A stretch of DNA of 64,000 nt from Spirochaetaceae bacterium (lineage in GTDB: Bacteria > Spirochaetota > Spirochaetia > DSM-27196 > SKKC01), in assembly GCA_007128315.1 (NCBI GenBank), contig SKXQ01000054.1, positions 1-64,000 of the forward strand. Direction: 5' to 3'. Position numbers and translations under genes: made by a program. Positions 9,213 through 19,369 of the stretch are shown piece by piece (positions within the stretch are counted from its first letter, which is position 1; every line of letters begins with the position of its first letter). Below the pieces are notes generated by a model. It saw only the letters and a program-made list of their open reading frames with translations, was not told the DNA's origin and did no database searches.

Positions 9213-9584
9213 ACAACACCTCCAAAAATGCGTTTGTGTCGGTCAATACAACGAAAAAACCCGGGCTTCTTCGTCGTACGGCGTCGTCAATGACCGGGAG
9301 TCCACGACTCCGGACCATGATCAAAACGATTCCGTAAGGACGAAAAGGCCCGGGTTTACCGGTTCTTCCGCGGTTCCACCTTACTTCAGACACCGCTTCC
9401 GCTCGGGGGATACGGTTGCCTGCACTCATTTTCTCCCGTATCGTGGGCCAGACGGCACGGCCTACACAACAGATCGCGCAACACACGATCCGCCTTCGAC
9501 CGGCGGCTCCTGAGTGGTGCCGGCAACGTCGCAGTCAGGCATCTTCCAGCCTCGCGCAGGTTCTGCGCTGTGGATGCCCTCTCT
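9213..9584 (-). promoter_or_regulatory. T-box riboswitch leader of thrS
   Basis: On the minus strand a leader of about 370 bases fills the gap between thrS and the divergent dehydrogenase gene. The T-box core AAGGTGGAACCGCG lies at 9369-9382. GTAAGG pairs with CCTTAC downstream and GCG with CGT, leaving the TGGAACC bulge that would bind the NCCA end of uncharged tRNA: the standard antiterminator. An overlapping intrinsic terminator follows. The 5' part starts with AGAGAGG and a GGCATC/GATGCC stem, and contains ACC (Thr) followed by A at 9516-9518 as the best specifier codon. A GATACGG/CCGTATC hairpin resembles stem III. Identification of the T-box core is strong; the stem I fold is less certain. 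Confidence 0.88.
9254..9357 (-). terminator. T-box attenuator terminator of thrS
   Basis: AAACCCGGGC at the upstream side pairs with GCCCGGG followed by TTTTTT (9254-9259). The stem continues inward with TTCGTC/GACGAA and TACGG/CCGTA and is capped by a GGAGTC/GACTCC hairpin. The inner left strand contains the CGTCCTTAC element, which is the 3' half of the antiterminator, so the two structures are mutually exclusive. Confidence 0.85.
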
Positions 9585-9590
9585 ATGGAC

Positions 9591-9618
9591 CCGATACGTC
9601 GCAGCGTGTCTCAGTCAA
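9591..9618 (-). promoter_or_regulatory. Candidate promoter for the thrS leader
   Basis: TTGACT (9613-9618) and TATCGG (9591-9596) with a 16-base spacer on the minus strand. Transcription would begin near 9584, right at the AGAGAGG that opens stem I. The -10 hexamer is weak. Confidence 0.4.
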
Positions 9619-9734
9619 CGCCGTACTTCAGGGCAGAAATATGGACGCGCGACGGCTTTTCTGTCAAGGAGAGGCTTCAGGCGCCTCGACCGGCTCACCG
9701 GGTCTTTACTACAATTACCCGGAGGAGCCGAACC

Positions 9735-10796
9735 ATGAGTAAACCAACCATTGCCGTTTTCGACACCAAGAGTTACGACCAGCAGTTTTTCAATATGACA
9801 AACGCCGACTACGGATTCGATCTGCGCTATTTCGAGTTCCGGGTCACCAAAGAGAACGCAGTCGTCACCGAAGGCGCGGACTGTGCATGCGTTTTTGTCA
9901 ACGATCAGGTTACTCCCGAGATCGTCGATGTTTTCGCATCCCGTGGAGTCAAGTTACTCGCTCTGCGCAGCGCCGGGTATAATCACGTCGATCTCGACGC
10001 GTTAAAAGGAAAGCTCGATATCGTCCGTGTTCCAGCGTACTCACCACACGCCGTCGCCGAACACGCACTGGCCCTCATGCTTACCCTGAACCGTAAGACG
10101 CATCGGGCGTACAACCGCACCCGTGACAGTAACTTTGCAATCGCCGGCCTGCTCGGTTTTGACATGTACGGCAAGACCGCCGGCGTCATCGGGACCGGGC
10201 AGATCGGGCGGATAATGGCCGAAATTCTGCGAGGCCTGCAAATGAAGGTTATCGCGTACGATCCCTACCCGAATAAGGAGTGGGCGGAGAAATGGAATGT
10301 CGAGTACATGAAACTGAGCGAGCTGTATCGGCAGAGTGATGTCGTCAGTCTTCACTGTCCACTCACCCCCGAGAACATCTATATGATCAATCGTGCCTCG
10401 ATCAGCCAGATGAAACCCGGTGTCATGATCATCAACACCGGACGAGGCAAGCTGATTCGCACCGAAGACCTGCTCGAAGCGCTCCGCTCTGGCCGGGTCG
10501 GATCCGCCGGACTGGATGTGTACGAAGAAGAGACGGTCTATTTTTTTGAGGATCACTCCTCGAACATCGTTACCGACGACAATCTGCTACGGCTGCTCGC
10601 TTATCCGAATGTTCTCGTGACCAGCCACCAGGCCTTTTTTACCCGGGAAGCGCTGACAAATATCGCCGGTGTGACGTTAGAGAATATCAGGACGTATTTC
10701 GAGGAGGGCAGGATCGAGAACGGAATTCCGGACTTCGACGCGGGTACAGGCCGGCTCCAGAAGGACCAGAAGAAGGAACAGAAGTCAGACGCCTGA
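9735..10796 (+). CDS. D-lactate dehydrogenase-like 2-hydroxyacid dehydrogenase
   Basis: A 353-residue NAD-dependent D-2-hydroxyacid dehydrogenase, best matching fermentative D-lactate dehydrogenase (pyruvate to D-lactate). The nucleotide-binding motif GTGQIG sits at about residue 153. The catalytic Arg is in NTGRGKLIRTED, the Glu in GLDVYEEE and the His in LVTSHQAFFT; the SHQAF segment is characteristic of the D-LDH branch. The C terminus has a charged Lys/Gln-rich tail. The frame is open upstream, but the ATG at 9735 has GGAGGAG 7 bases before it and is the real start. It is divergent from thrS and convergent with glgX. Confidence 0.9.
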   Translation: MSKPTIAVFDTKSYDQQFFNMTNADYGFDLRYFEFRVTKENAVVTEGADCACVFVNDQVTPEIVDVFASRGVKLLALRSAGYNHVDLDALKGKLDIVRVPAYSPHAVAEHALALMLTLNRKTHRAYNRTRDSNFAIAGLLGFDMYGKTAGVIGTGQIGRIMAEILRGLQMKVIAYDPYPNKEWAEKWNVEYMKLSELYRQSDVVSLHCPLTPENIYMINRASISQMKPGVMIINTGRGKLIRTEDLLEALRSGRVGSAGLDVYEEETVYFFEDHSSNIVTDDNLLRLLAYPNVLVTSHQAFFTREALTNIAGVTLENIRTYFEEGRIENGIPDFDAGTGRLQKDQKKEQKSDA

Positions 10797-10824
10797 TCGG
10801 ACCTTACCTGTCAGTCCGCGCGCA

Positions 10825-12984
10825 TCAGTGCGGCACAGCGTCCACAAGGACGACGGTCGTACGCGCAGGGACCCTGTAGCTGAGACCGCTGATCTCCGGG
10901 CGTTGTTCGGCGGGGAAGATATCGGCGGGCGGTTCGGCTGCGGTGTCGAGCACGAGTCGCCACGTTCGCCCGGCCGAAGGCAGAATCACATCACGGTCTA
11001 TTGTCGTGGCGTTGAACACGAGAAACAGATCGTCCGAAAGTCGACCGTCGGTCTCCACCTCGGTGCCGTCGATGAGCACGCAGAGGCAACCGTCGGCAGT
11101 ACGCCAGTCTACCGGCCTGCCTTCAGAGTCGAGCCAGGTAACGTCGGTCAGCATGCTGCCACTTGTATCGCGTCCCGTGAAAAACTCATCTCTGAGCAAC
11201 ACCGGTTGGCTCCGTCTGAACTGAATCAGCTCTGAAACGAAACGGACAAGGGGGGCGTTGCGCTCGAGTAGTCCGTGATCGAGCCAGGACAGCTCGTTAT
11301 TCTGGCAATATGCATTGTTGTTACCTTTCTGGCTTCGTCGCATCTCGTCGCCGGCGCTGAGCATTGGCGTTCCGATCGAAAGGAACAGCGTCGCGAGCAT
11401 GTTTCTGATCTGCCGGTTTCGTACAGCGGCAATCACCGGAACGAGCGTTTCACCTTCAATACCGTAGTTGTAGCTGTATTCGCCGTTATGACCGTCGTGC
11501 CCGCCCTCGCCGTTGATTTCGTTGTGTTTGTGCGAATAGCTCACCAGATCGTTCAATGTAAATCCGTCGTGACTGCATATGAAGTTAATGCTATGGAACG
11601 GCTTTCTTCCACCCTCGTGATACAGGTCCGCACTTCCCGAGAGGCGGGTAGCAAAGTTTCCGGTCAGATTCGGGTCCCCGCGCCAGAATCGGCGAACGTC
11701 GTCGCGGTAGCGGTCGTTCCACTCCGCCCAGCGAGTACCGGGAAACTTCCCGACCTGATAAGCTCCACCAGCGTCCCAGGCTTCCGCGATTATCTTCGCG
11801 TCGCGCAACATGGGGTCTTCCGCTATGCGGTCAAGAAGCGGCGGATCCTCCATGAGTACGCCCTGTTGGTCACGACCAAGTATCGACGCGAGATCAAAGC
11901 GGAATCCATCGACGTGCATGTCGACGACCCAGTACCGGAGGCAGTCCAGTATAAAGGTCCTTACGACAGGCGCGTTGCAGTTAAGGGTATTGCCGCAGCC
12001 TGAATAGTTCCGGTAGTAACGAGGATCGTCTTCGAGCTGATAATAAAGACTGTTGTCGAGCCCCTTGAAACTCAAGGTCGGACCGAGTTCATTGCCTTCA
12101 CCGGTATGATTAAACACAACGTCCAGGATGACCTCAATCCCGGCTCGATGCAGCTCCCGAACCATGTACTTGAACTCACTGACAACCGCCCCCGGGCTTC
12201 GGTCAGCGGCGTAGCGCGCCGCCGGTGCGAAAAACGCGATTGTGTTGTAACCCCAGAAGTTCTTGAGCGCTTCGCCGGTTTCGGGGTTATAACGGGGATT
12301 CTCATTCGGATCGAACTCGTGCACCGGAAGAAGCTCGAGACTCGTGATCCCCAGCTGCCGAAAATAGGGAATCATTTCGACAATACCCATGAAAGTCCCG
12401 GGGTGTGTGACAGTTGCGCCGGGGTGTCGGGTAAGACCGACTGTGTGCACCTCATATATCACGCACTCGCGCAGCGGATACTTCAAAGGCCTGTCGCCCT
12501 GCCAGTCAAACTCGTCGTCCACAACAATGCACTTTGGTACGTGGGAAAGATTCCCCTGTTTCGATGCTTCCAGATCAAGCCGCGGGGACGATCGATCGTA
12601 ACCCACCGAATAGCCTATGGTTTCGCTGACCGTGAGCGCCTGTGCGTAGGGATCAAGCAGACCGAGTTTCGGATTGAACCGCTGTCCGGATTCAGGGTCG
12701 TAGGGGCCGTCAACACGGTACAGATAGAAGGTACCGGTTCCGCATCCAGTAACGCGGCAGTACCACACGTCGCCAACCTTGTTCGTGTCAGGATCGAAGG
12801 GAATCTCAACATCCGGCTCAATATCATCCGGATGCTCAAATAGCAGAAGCGAAACCGCGGTTGCGTGGCGACTCACTACAGCGAACTGCACGCTGTCTCC
12901 CGAAGGAAACGCCCCATACTGAGCTGGCCTTCCCGGGTCCGTGGCGTACACGGATCCGGACCTGCCGACGAATCTGCGTGTCAT
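10825..12984 (-). CDS. glgX: Glycogen debranching enzyme GlgX (GH13 isoamylase type)
   Basis: A 719-residue alpha-1,6-glucosidase that removes side chains from glycogen. An N-terminal CBM48 domain (about 1-150) is followed by the GH13 barrel. The four conserved regions are present: DVVFNHTGEG, VDGFRFDLAS (nucleophile Asp, about residue 360), IAEAWD (acid/base Glu, about residue 399) and CSHDGFTLNDLV. The ATG overlaps the stop of the upstream hydrolase gene as ATGA. It ends a six-gene run that includes secDF, an unusual setting for glycogen metabolism. Confidence 0.95.
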   Translation of the reverse strand: MTRRFVGRSGSVYATDPGRPAQYGAFPSGDSVQFAVVSRHATAVSLLLFEHPDDIEPDVEIPFDPDTNKVGDVWYCRVTGCGTGTFYLYRVDGPYDPESGQRFNPKLGLLDPYAQALTVSETIGYSVGYDRSSPRLDLEASKQGNLSHVPKCIVVDDEFDWQGDRPLKYPLRECVIYEVHTVGLTRHPGATVTHPGTFMGIVEMIPYFRQLGITSLELLPVHEFDPNENPRYNPETGEALKNFWGYNTIAFFAPAARYAADRSPGAVVSEFKYMVRELHRAGIEVILDVVFNHTGEGNELGPTLSFKGLDNSLYYQLEDDPRYYRNYSGCGNTLNCNAPVVRTFILDCLRYWVVDMHVDGFRFDLASILGRDQQGVLMEDPPLLDRIAEDPMLRDAKIIAEAWDAGGAYQVGKFPGTRWAEWNDRYRDDVRRFWRGDPNLTGNFATRLSGSADLYHEGGRKPFHSINFICSHDGFTLNDLVSYSHKHNEINGEGGHDGHNGEYSYNYGIEGETLVPVIAAVRNRQIRNMLATLFLSIGTPMLSAGDEMRRSQKGNNNAYCQNNELSWLDHGLLERNAPLVRFVSELIQFRRSQPVLLRDEFFTGRDTSGSMLTDVTWLDSEGRPVDWRTADGCLCVLIDGTEVETDGRLSDDLFLVFNATTIDRDVILPSAGRTWRLVLDTAAEPPADIFPAEQRPEISGLSYRVPARTTVVLVDAVPH

Positions 12985-13730
12985 GCTCCGAGAAACTCGC
13001 GAATAGCGCCGACCGTTTCGTCAGGGGACTCCGCGTGAACCCAGTGGCCGGCGGACTCGATGCAGTGTTCGTGTATCGCCGGTGCGAGGTCACGCATGGC
13101 GCTCCGGGCTTCCGGTGACGCATACGAGGAGCGACCCCCGTACAGCAACATCACGGGTGCGCTGATAACGCCTTTCTCATAAGGCCAGTCGAGGATGTGT
13201 GTGTAATCACCGTGGATGAGGGGAACGTTGAGTTTCCAGCGGGCACTTCGCGCATCGTAGCTTTTCAGTAGAAATCCGCGGACAGCCGCCTCGGGAATGT
13301 ACTCGGCGAGAACAGCATCCGCTGCAGTGCGCCGATCCGGGGCTTCCTCCGAAACCGCCTGCATGCCTTCGAGTATGCGGATATGACTCGGCTCGTAACG
13401 GACAGGGCAGATATCGACCACGACAAGCGAACGAACGAGTTCGGGGTAATCAAGCGCGAGGGCCATCGCGACTTTACCGCCCATACTGTGCCCGATCAAG
13501 TGTACCGGCTCGCGTTCGCCGAGAAAAGCGGCGGTTTCCGACGCCATTACCGGATACTGCATCGATGTCCCGTGAGGCGAGTCGCCGTGATTCGGCATAT
13601 CCGGCAGGATTACGTGAAAATCCCGACTGAGCTCGCGAGCCGGTGTAAGCCAGTTGTCTCCGGATCCGAAAAGCCCGTGCAGGATGACTACGGTGTCACC
13701 GCTGCCGAGCTCCTGATAGTGAAGCGTCAC
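12981..13730 (-). CDS. Alpha/beta-hydrolase esterase, YbfF-like
   Basis: A 249-residue single-domain alpha/beta hydrolase resembling YbfF, which hydrolyses short and long acyl esters including acyl-CoA in vitro. The oxyanion region HGLFGSGDNW and nucleophile elbow GHSMGGK are clear, and the catalytic His is in ESAGHWVHAE near the C terminus. It starts with GTG, preceded by GAGG at 6 bases, 29 bases after secF, and overlaps glgX by 4 bases. The natural substrate is unknown. Confidence 0.86.
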   Translation of the reverse strand: MTLHYQELGSGDTVVILHGLFGSGDNWLTPARELSRDFHVILPDMPNHGDSPHGTSMQYPVMASETAAFLGEREPVHLIGHSMGGKVAMALALDYPELVRSLVVVDICPVRYEPSHIRILEGMQAVSEEAPDRRTAADAVLAEYIPEAAVRGFLLKSYDARSARWKLNVPLIHGDYTHILDWPYEKGVISAPVMLLYGGRSSYASPEARSAMRDLAPAIHEHCIESAGHWVHAESPDETVGAIREFLGA

Positions 13731-13759
13731 CTCGAACCTCGTTTCTGACCATCAGGTGA

Positions 13760-14848
13760 TCAGTGTTTCCTCCGCTTGCGCGATCGGGTCTCGCCCGGTC
13801 GTACCGACTGTGCAGCCTGTTTCTGCCGACGAATTTCCTCTTTGAGGGCTTCAGTCTCCGCAGCGTCCACGATCACTTTCTCGCGGCCACGGTCAGCACC
13901 ACCGTCTTGGGACGCAACCGACTGCGTACGTGACGCATCGGAGCTGACTTTCGAACGACCGCGTTTCTGCAGCGCAAGAAGCGCTGGTGACGCAACGCCG
14001 ATCGACGAATAGGTACCGACTATGACACCAACCATGAGGGCAAGCGCGAAGTCCTGAATGGTTCCCGTCGAGAACACAAAGATGGCGAGAACGGCAAGGA
14101 GCGTGGTAATCGACGTGATCAGCGTTCGTGTCAGACTCTGTGTGATACTCGTGTTAATGACGTGCGCGAAGCGGGTCCCACGCATCAGCGTTTCGTTCTC
14201 CCGGATCCGGTCAAAAATAACGATCGTATCGTTAAGGGAGTACCCGACGACCGTCAGTACCGCTGCCACAGTCGCCGTGGAAACCTCGATCTGGAATGCG
14301 CCGATGAATCCGAGCAGAACGATAACATCGTGAATAATGGGTAGAATCGAACTGATCGCGTACGCAAAACGAAAACGTATCCATACATACGCGAGAATCA
14401 GAAGAAAGGCGACCGTAGTGAGCCAGAACGCCTGCTGGGCGAGCGTCGCGGAGAACTGCGGTCCGACCAGGGCCGATTCTTCTTCAATAATCGCGTTCGA
14501 TCCGAATCGTTCCCGAAGCACGTCGAGAAGATCGTTCTGTATCGTCGCGGTGAAGTCCTCGTCAGTACCATCGTCGATCACACGGATACTGAAGCGTTGC
14601 TCGCCGTCAGTTCCGACCGACTGCACGGCGACCCCGTCGATTCCGCTCAGTGCCGATCGCACATCCTGGAGTGTGGCCGAGGAAACGGTTGGATCAATCG
14701 CGACCTGCTGCCGGAGCCCTGCCTGAAAATCCACGCCGAGATTAAAACCGCCCTGAGCGACCGTGCCGGCGATACCGGCGACAATCACGAGCGACGACAC
14801 GATCAGAAAGATGAACCGTGCCTTCAGAAAATCGATTGTTCGAGTCAT
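13760..14848 (-). CDS. secF: Protein translocase subunit SecF
   Basis: A 362-residue membrane protein of the SecDF complex, which uses the proton-motive force to pull exported proteins through SecYEG. It has an N-terminal helix, a periplasmic domain (about 35-140) and a five-helix RND bundle with GYSLNDTIVIFDRIRE as the signature. A basic tail of about 65 residues rich in Arg, Lys and Gln extends beyond the last helix and is longer than in E. coli. The ATG at 14848 overlaps the secD stop as ATGA, which is why I prefer it to the ATG 12 bases upstream. Confidence 0.95.
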   Translation of the reverse strand: MTRTIDFLKARFIFLIVSSLVIVAGIAGTVAQGGFNLGVDFQAGLRQQVAIDPTVSSATLQDVRSALSGIDGVAVQSVGTDGEQRFSIRVIDDGTDEDFTATIQNDLLDVLRERFGSNAIIEEESALVGPQFSATLAQQAFWLTTVAFLLILAYVWIRFRFAYAISSILPIIHDVIVLLGFIGAFQIEVSTATVAAVLTVVGYSLNDTIVIFDRIRENETLMRGTRFAHVINTSITQSLTRTLITSITTLLAVLAIFVFSTGTIQDFALALMVGVIVGTYSSIGVASPALLALQKRGRSKVSSDASRTQSVASQDGGADRGREKVIVDAAETEALKEEIRRQKQAAQSVRPGETRSRKRRKH

Positions 14849-16578
14849 TTGATACCCCATCCGATGCTCAGCTTTGACCGACCGAGAACATCCGTTGCAA
14901 AATCATACGCAAGCCTCGAAACGAACAGTGCCGTGAACATTGAGCTGACAATACCGACGGCCAGTGTGACGGCAAAACCCTGTATGGGTCCCGTGCCAAG
15001 CTGACTCAGGAAAATTGCCGCGATAAAGGTCGTCACGTTCGCGTCGAGAACGGAAGACAGGGCTTTTCCGAAACCCGCTGCCACGCTCGCCTTGGCGCTC
15101 TTACCGAGCCGGTATTCCTCTTTAATCCGTTCAAACACGATAACGTTGGCGTCGACCGCCATACCGACCGTCAGGATGATACCTGCAATGCTGGTCAGCG
15201 TAAGCGTCAGGTTGAAGACCGACAGTATTGCAGTGATGAAAAACAGATTCAGGAGCAGAATCAGATCCGCGAGAAGTCCTGCACCCTTGTAATACAGGGC
15301 CATGAAAAGCACAACCAGGCTGAATCCGAGAATGATAGCCTGCAATCCTGACTGAATAGCGTCCTCGCCGAGGGACGCCCCGACGACCTGCTGATTCTGA
15401 ACACGCAGGTCTATGGGAAGCGCTGCGGTACGGAGTACCCGGGCCAGATCGTTCGCCTCGTCAAAATTGAATCCGCCGTCAATGCGGACCTGTCCGGTCG
15501 GTATTTCTTCGCGGATATTTGCGTAGGCTCTCACGTTCCGGTCCATGACAATGGCCATGGAGTTACCGACGTTGTCGCGTGTCAGCCGGCGAAAGAGGTT
15601 TGCGCCCTGACCGTCAAGGACGAAATTTACAACGGGTTGCTGCGTGATCTGATCACGACCAACCTGCGCCTCGGAAATGTAGGCACCATCAAGTCCGAAT
15701 TCTTCCAGATCCTCGTAGATCGCGATGTATCGCACGAACTGGTCAAGCCCGTACTGATCGCGCTGGACGTACGGGCGCACGACCGTTCCGGCGGGAATAA
15801 AGTCCGGAAGCGCGTCCCGCTCCGGATTCCAGCCCGGATTCTGACGCTGCCAGGCTATGAGTTCGTCGGTGGCATCGTCGTTGACAATGTGAAAGTTGAG
15901 GGAGCCCCGCCCCTGCAGGAAGGACTCTACCCTTCCGCGGTCATCATCGCCGGGGATCTCGATATTAATGAGGTTTCCTTCCTGGCGCCGGATCTGCGGT
16001 TCGGTAACACCGAACTGGTCGATGCGGTTCCGGAGTATCTCGATTGCAAGGTCGACCGCATCGTCAAGCTCGTCGTCGGTCGGCGTACGCCCGAGTCGCT
16101 CTGCGAGACTATCAGAATCGGCACTCAGCGTCACGCTGACGCCACCCGAAAGATCAAGACCGAGCTCGATGATCCTGTTTCGCATCGATCTGAGACGCTG
16201 TACGTAGTCCCGATGGTACGATTCGATCGCCTCGAACGCACGCGCCTCGGAGGTGAAGCTCGCAAGAGCTTCCCGTGCGGTCCAGCGATCTGGCTGGTCC
16301 ACCCCCAGAGCGCGCCTGTTCGCCCGGGCAAGCTCGATGACATACTCGTACTGCGGGGGAACATCGGCGTCCGCGTCCGACCGGACCGCTTCCGCGAGAC
16401 CCTGCAGTGCCGCACGGGCATTACCCTGTGCATACTGCTGTATCTCTATGCGACTGCTTGCAGCGAGCGTCTGCTCTTCATCGGACAGAACAAAGTACCA
16501 CCGGATGGTCGGAGACAAAAAAACTCCGCCAACAACGACGAAGAAGAGAACAATCAAAAATCTAAATCGCTTACTCAT
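14845..16578 (-). CDS. secD: Protein translocase subunit SecD
   Basis: A 577-residue partner of SecF. It has an N-terminal transmembrane helix, a large periplasmic region carrying the P1 domain (GLDLSGGVSVTL at its start, then a LRNRIDQFGVTEPQI segment) and a C-terminal six-helix bundle with GMAVDANVIVFERIKEE. A coiled, charged segment of about 100 residues lies between the first helix and P1. The ATG has GGAG upstream at about 10 bases. It sits 95 bases after yajC, a gap holding a short GGGAAC/GTTCCC inverted repeat. Confidence 0.96.
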   Translation of the reverse strand: MSKRFRFLIVLFFVVVGGVFLSPTIRWYFVLSDEEQTLAASSRIEIQQYAQGNARAALQGLAEAVRSDADADVPPQYEYVIELARANRRALGVDQPDRWTAREALASFTSEARAFEAIESYHRDYVQRLRSMRNRIIELGLDLSGGVSVTLSADSDSLAERLGRTPTDDELDDAVDLAIEILRNRIDQFGVTEPQIRRQEGNLINIEIPGDDDRGRVESFLQGRGSLNFHIVNDDATDELIAWQRQNPGWNPERDALPDFIPAGTVVRPYVQRDQYGLDQFVRYIAIYEDLEEFGLDGAYISEAQVGRDQITQQPVVNFVLDGQGANLFRRLTRDNVGNSMAIVMDRNVRAYANIREEIPTGQVRIDGGFNFDEANDLARVLRTAALPIDLRVQNQQVVGASLGEDAIQSGLQAIILGFSLVVLFMALYYKGAGLLADLILLLNLFFITAILSVFNLTLTLTSIAGIILTVGMAVDANVIVFERIKEEYRLGKSAKASVAAGFGKALSSVLDANVTTFIAAIFLSQLGTGPIQGFAVTLAVGIVSSMFTALFVSRLAYDFATDVLGRSKLSIGWGIK

Positions 16579-16673
16579 ACCTAGGTCACTCCAGACGAGC
16601 GTGAGGAATCAAACAGTTACCGACGGCACCGTGCGGGGCTTTGTCAGAAAACCTGGGGGGAACGGGTTCCCGA

Positions 16674-17063
16674 TCAGGCCTCTGAATCGTCTTCCTGAGG
16701 ATCCGTTTCTGCGTCTTTTTCTTTCGACGCTTTAATCTTGGGCTTCTTCTCTAGCAGGGAACTGACCGCCGAGCGGGAAAGCTCGAGCTTGGTCGTGTCA
16801 TCTACTTTCACGACAACAGTATCATCCTTGATGCTGAGTATCGTACCGCGAATACCACCAATGGTAGTAATTCGATCTCCCTTCTTCAGCGCGTCGAGCA
16901 TTTTCTGCTGCTCTTTCTGCCGCTTGTTCTGCGGACGAATGATCAGCAGATACATGATCAGAAAAACGAGTCCGAAGGTTACAAGGGTGAACATGAGCTG
17001 CCCACCACCGGCTCCTGCAGGGGCTGCCTGCAACACCGGTAAACGTTGCCACATTAATTCCAT
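16674..17063 (-). CDS. yajC: Sec translocase accessory subunit YajC
   Basis: A 129-residue protein with one transmembrane helix (FTLVTFGLVFLIMYLLIIRP) followed by the conserved cytoplasmic domain RPQNKRQKEQQKML and GDRITTIGGIRGTI, the YajC signature. It associates with SecDF. A charged tail rich in Lys, Asp and Glu extends the C terminus. AAGGA precedes the ATG. It is the natural first gene of a yajC-secD-secF group. Confidence 0.95.
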   Translation of the reverse strand: MELMWQRLPVLQAAPAGAGGGQLMFTLVTFGLVFLIMYLLIIRPQNKRQKEQQKMLDALKKGDRITTIGGIRGTILSIKDDTVVVKVDDTTKLELSRSAVSSLLEKKPKIKASKEKDAETDPQEDDSEA

Positions 17064-17138
17064 AGGTGATTATCCTTGATTGGCCAAGATTTTAGACACG
17101 CTACCATAACGCCTTTTCAGGCGTCAAGTTACGAGACA

Positions 17139-17432
17139 TCAGACGAGCATGACCCTGTTTACATTATCGGGAACCGTTGTGACACCAAAAAGCCGTTTCA
17201 GCCGGTCGACGCTGACCGGACCGAGGCCCGACACAGCTCCGAAACGTTCGCTGAACACCTGCAGTTCCGCTTCGTCTCCGCTGTATAAAGCAGAACAGAA
17301 AGCTGCTCGATGTAAACCTTCCCTGAACAGCTCATCGGTACCGAGACTGCCGTACTGCTTTCGGGCGGTACGATCAACCATGGCGGTGCTGCCCTGATAC
17401 CCGATGGTGAACACAAAATCTTCTCGCTTCAT
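17139..17432 (-). CDS. Hypothetical protein, 97 aa
   Basis: A small soluble protein that I do not recognise. It begins MKREDFVFTIGYQGSTAMVD and has a central helix-rich region (LFREGLHRAAFCSALYSGDE). A GLGPVSVDRLKRLFGV segment near the C terminus has the look of a helix-turn or small DNA-binding element, but no family can be named. It lies 75 bases upstream of yajC on the same strand. TATACA ends 8 bases before its ATG and there is no ribosome site, so it is probably leaderless. Confidence 0.6.
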   Translation of the reverse strand: MKREDFVFTIGYQGSTAMVDRTARKQYGSLGTDELFREGLHRAAFCSALYSGDEAELQVFSERFGAVSGLGPVSVDRLKRLFGVTTVPDNVNRVMLV

Positions 17433-17440
17433 ATCGCACC

Positions 17441-17446
17441 TGTATA
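17441..17446 (-). promoter_or_regulatory. -10 box of leaderless promoter for the 97-aa gene
   Basis: TATACA on the minus strand, ending 8 bases before the ATG at 17432. The -35 region is not clear. It would start the run that continues into yajC-secDF. Confidence 0.35.
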
Positions 17447-17483
17447 ATCGCAGGATACGAGCTCAGTGTCGACCTGCGATCCG

Positions 17484-17518
17484 AAAAAAACGACGCCCGG
17501 CGTGTTGCCGGGCGCGTC
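17484..17518 (-). terminator. Intrinsic terminator of groL
   Basis: On the minus strand GCCCGGC-AACAC-GCCGGGC, extended by outer GAC/GTC pairing, is followed by seven T residues (17484-17490). A second hairpin, CCCGTCG/CGACGGG, sits between it and the groL stop. Confidence 0.9.
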
Positions 17519-17576
17519 GCATGCCCCGTCGCCGTGTGACGACGGGTTTATACATCTATCGGTACACGGACGTTTC

Positions 17577-19280
<1,704 letters not shown>

Positions 19281-19283
19281 TCA

Positions 19284-19310
19284 ACAGGCAACGTAAATTA
19301 CGTTACCTGT
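19284..19310. promoter_or_regulatory. 27-bp palindromic operator at groL start site (not CIRCE)
   Basis: Two 13-base arms, ACAGGTAACGTAA and TTACGTTGCCTGT on the groL strand, flank a single central base, with one mismatched pair between the arms. It covers about +2 to +28 of the predicted transcript, the place where HrcA-binding CIRCE elements usually sit, but the sequence is not CIRCE (TTAGCACTC-N9-GAGTGCTAA). Confidence 0.7.
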
Positions 19311-19318
19311 CGATGTGT

Positions 19319-19347
19319 AAAATACACGGAAACGCGTTGAGAATCAA
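19319..19347 (-). promoter_or_regulatory. groL promoter
   Basis: TTGATT (19342-19347) and TATTTT (19319-19324) separated by 17 bases on the minus strand. The predicted start near 19312 abuts the palindrome and leaves a leader of about 80 bases with a normal ribosome site. Confidence 0.65.
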
Positions 19348-19369
19348 CACGAATTTACAAAGGTGATGA

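Noticed and set aside
19284-19310. CIRCE element at groL
   Set aside because: Position fits, but neither arm resembles TTAGCACTC; recorded as a different palindrome.
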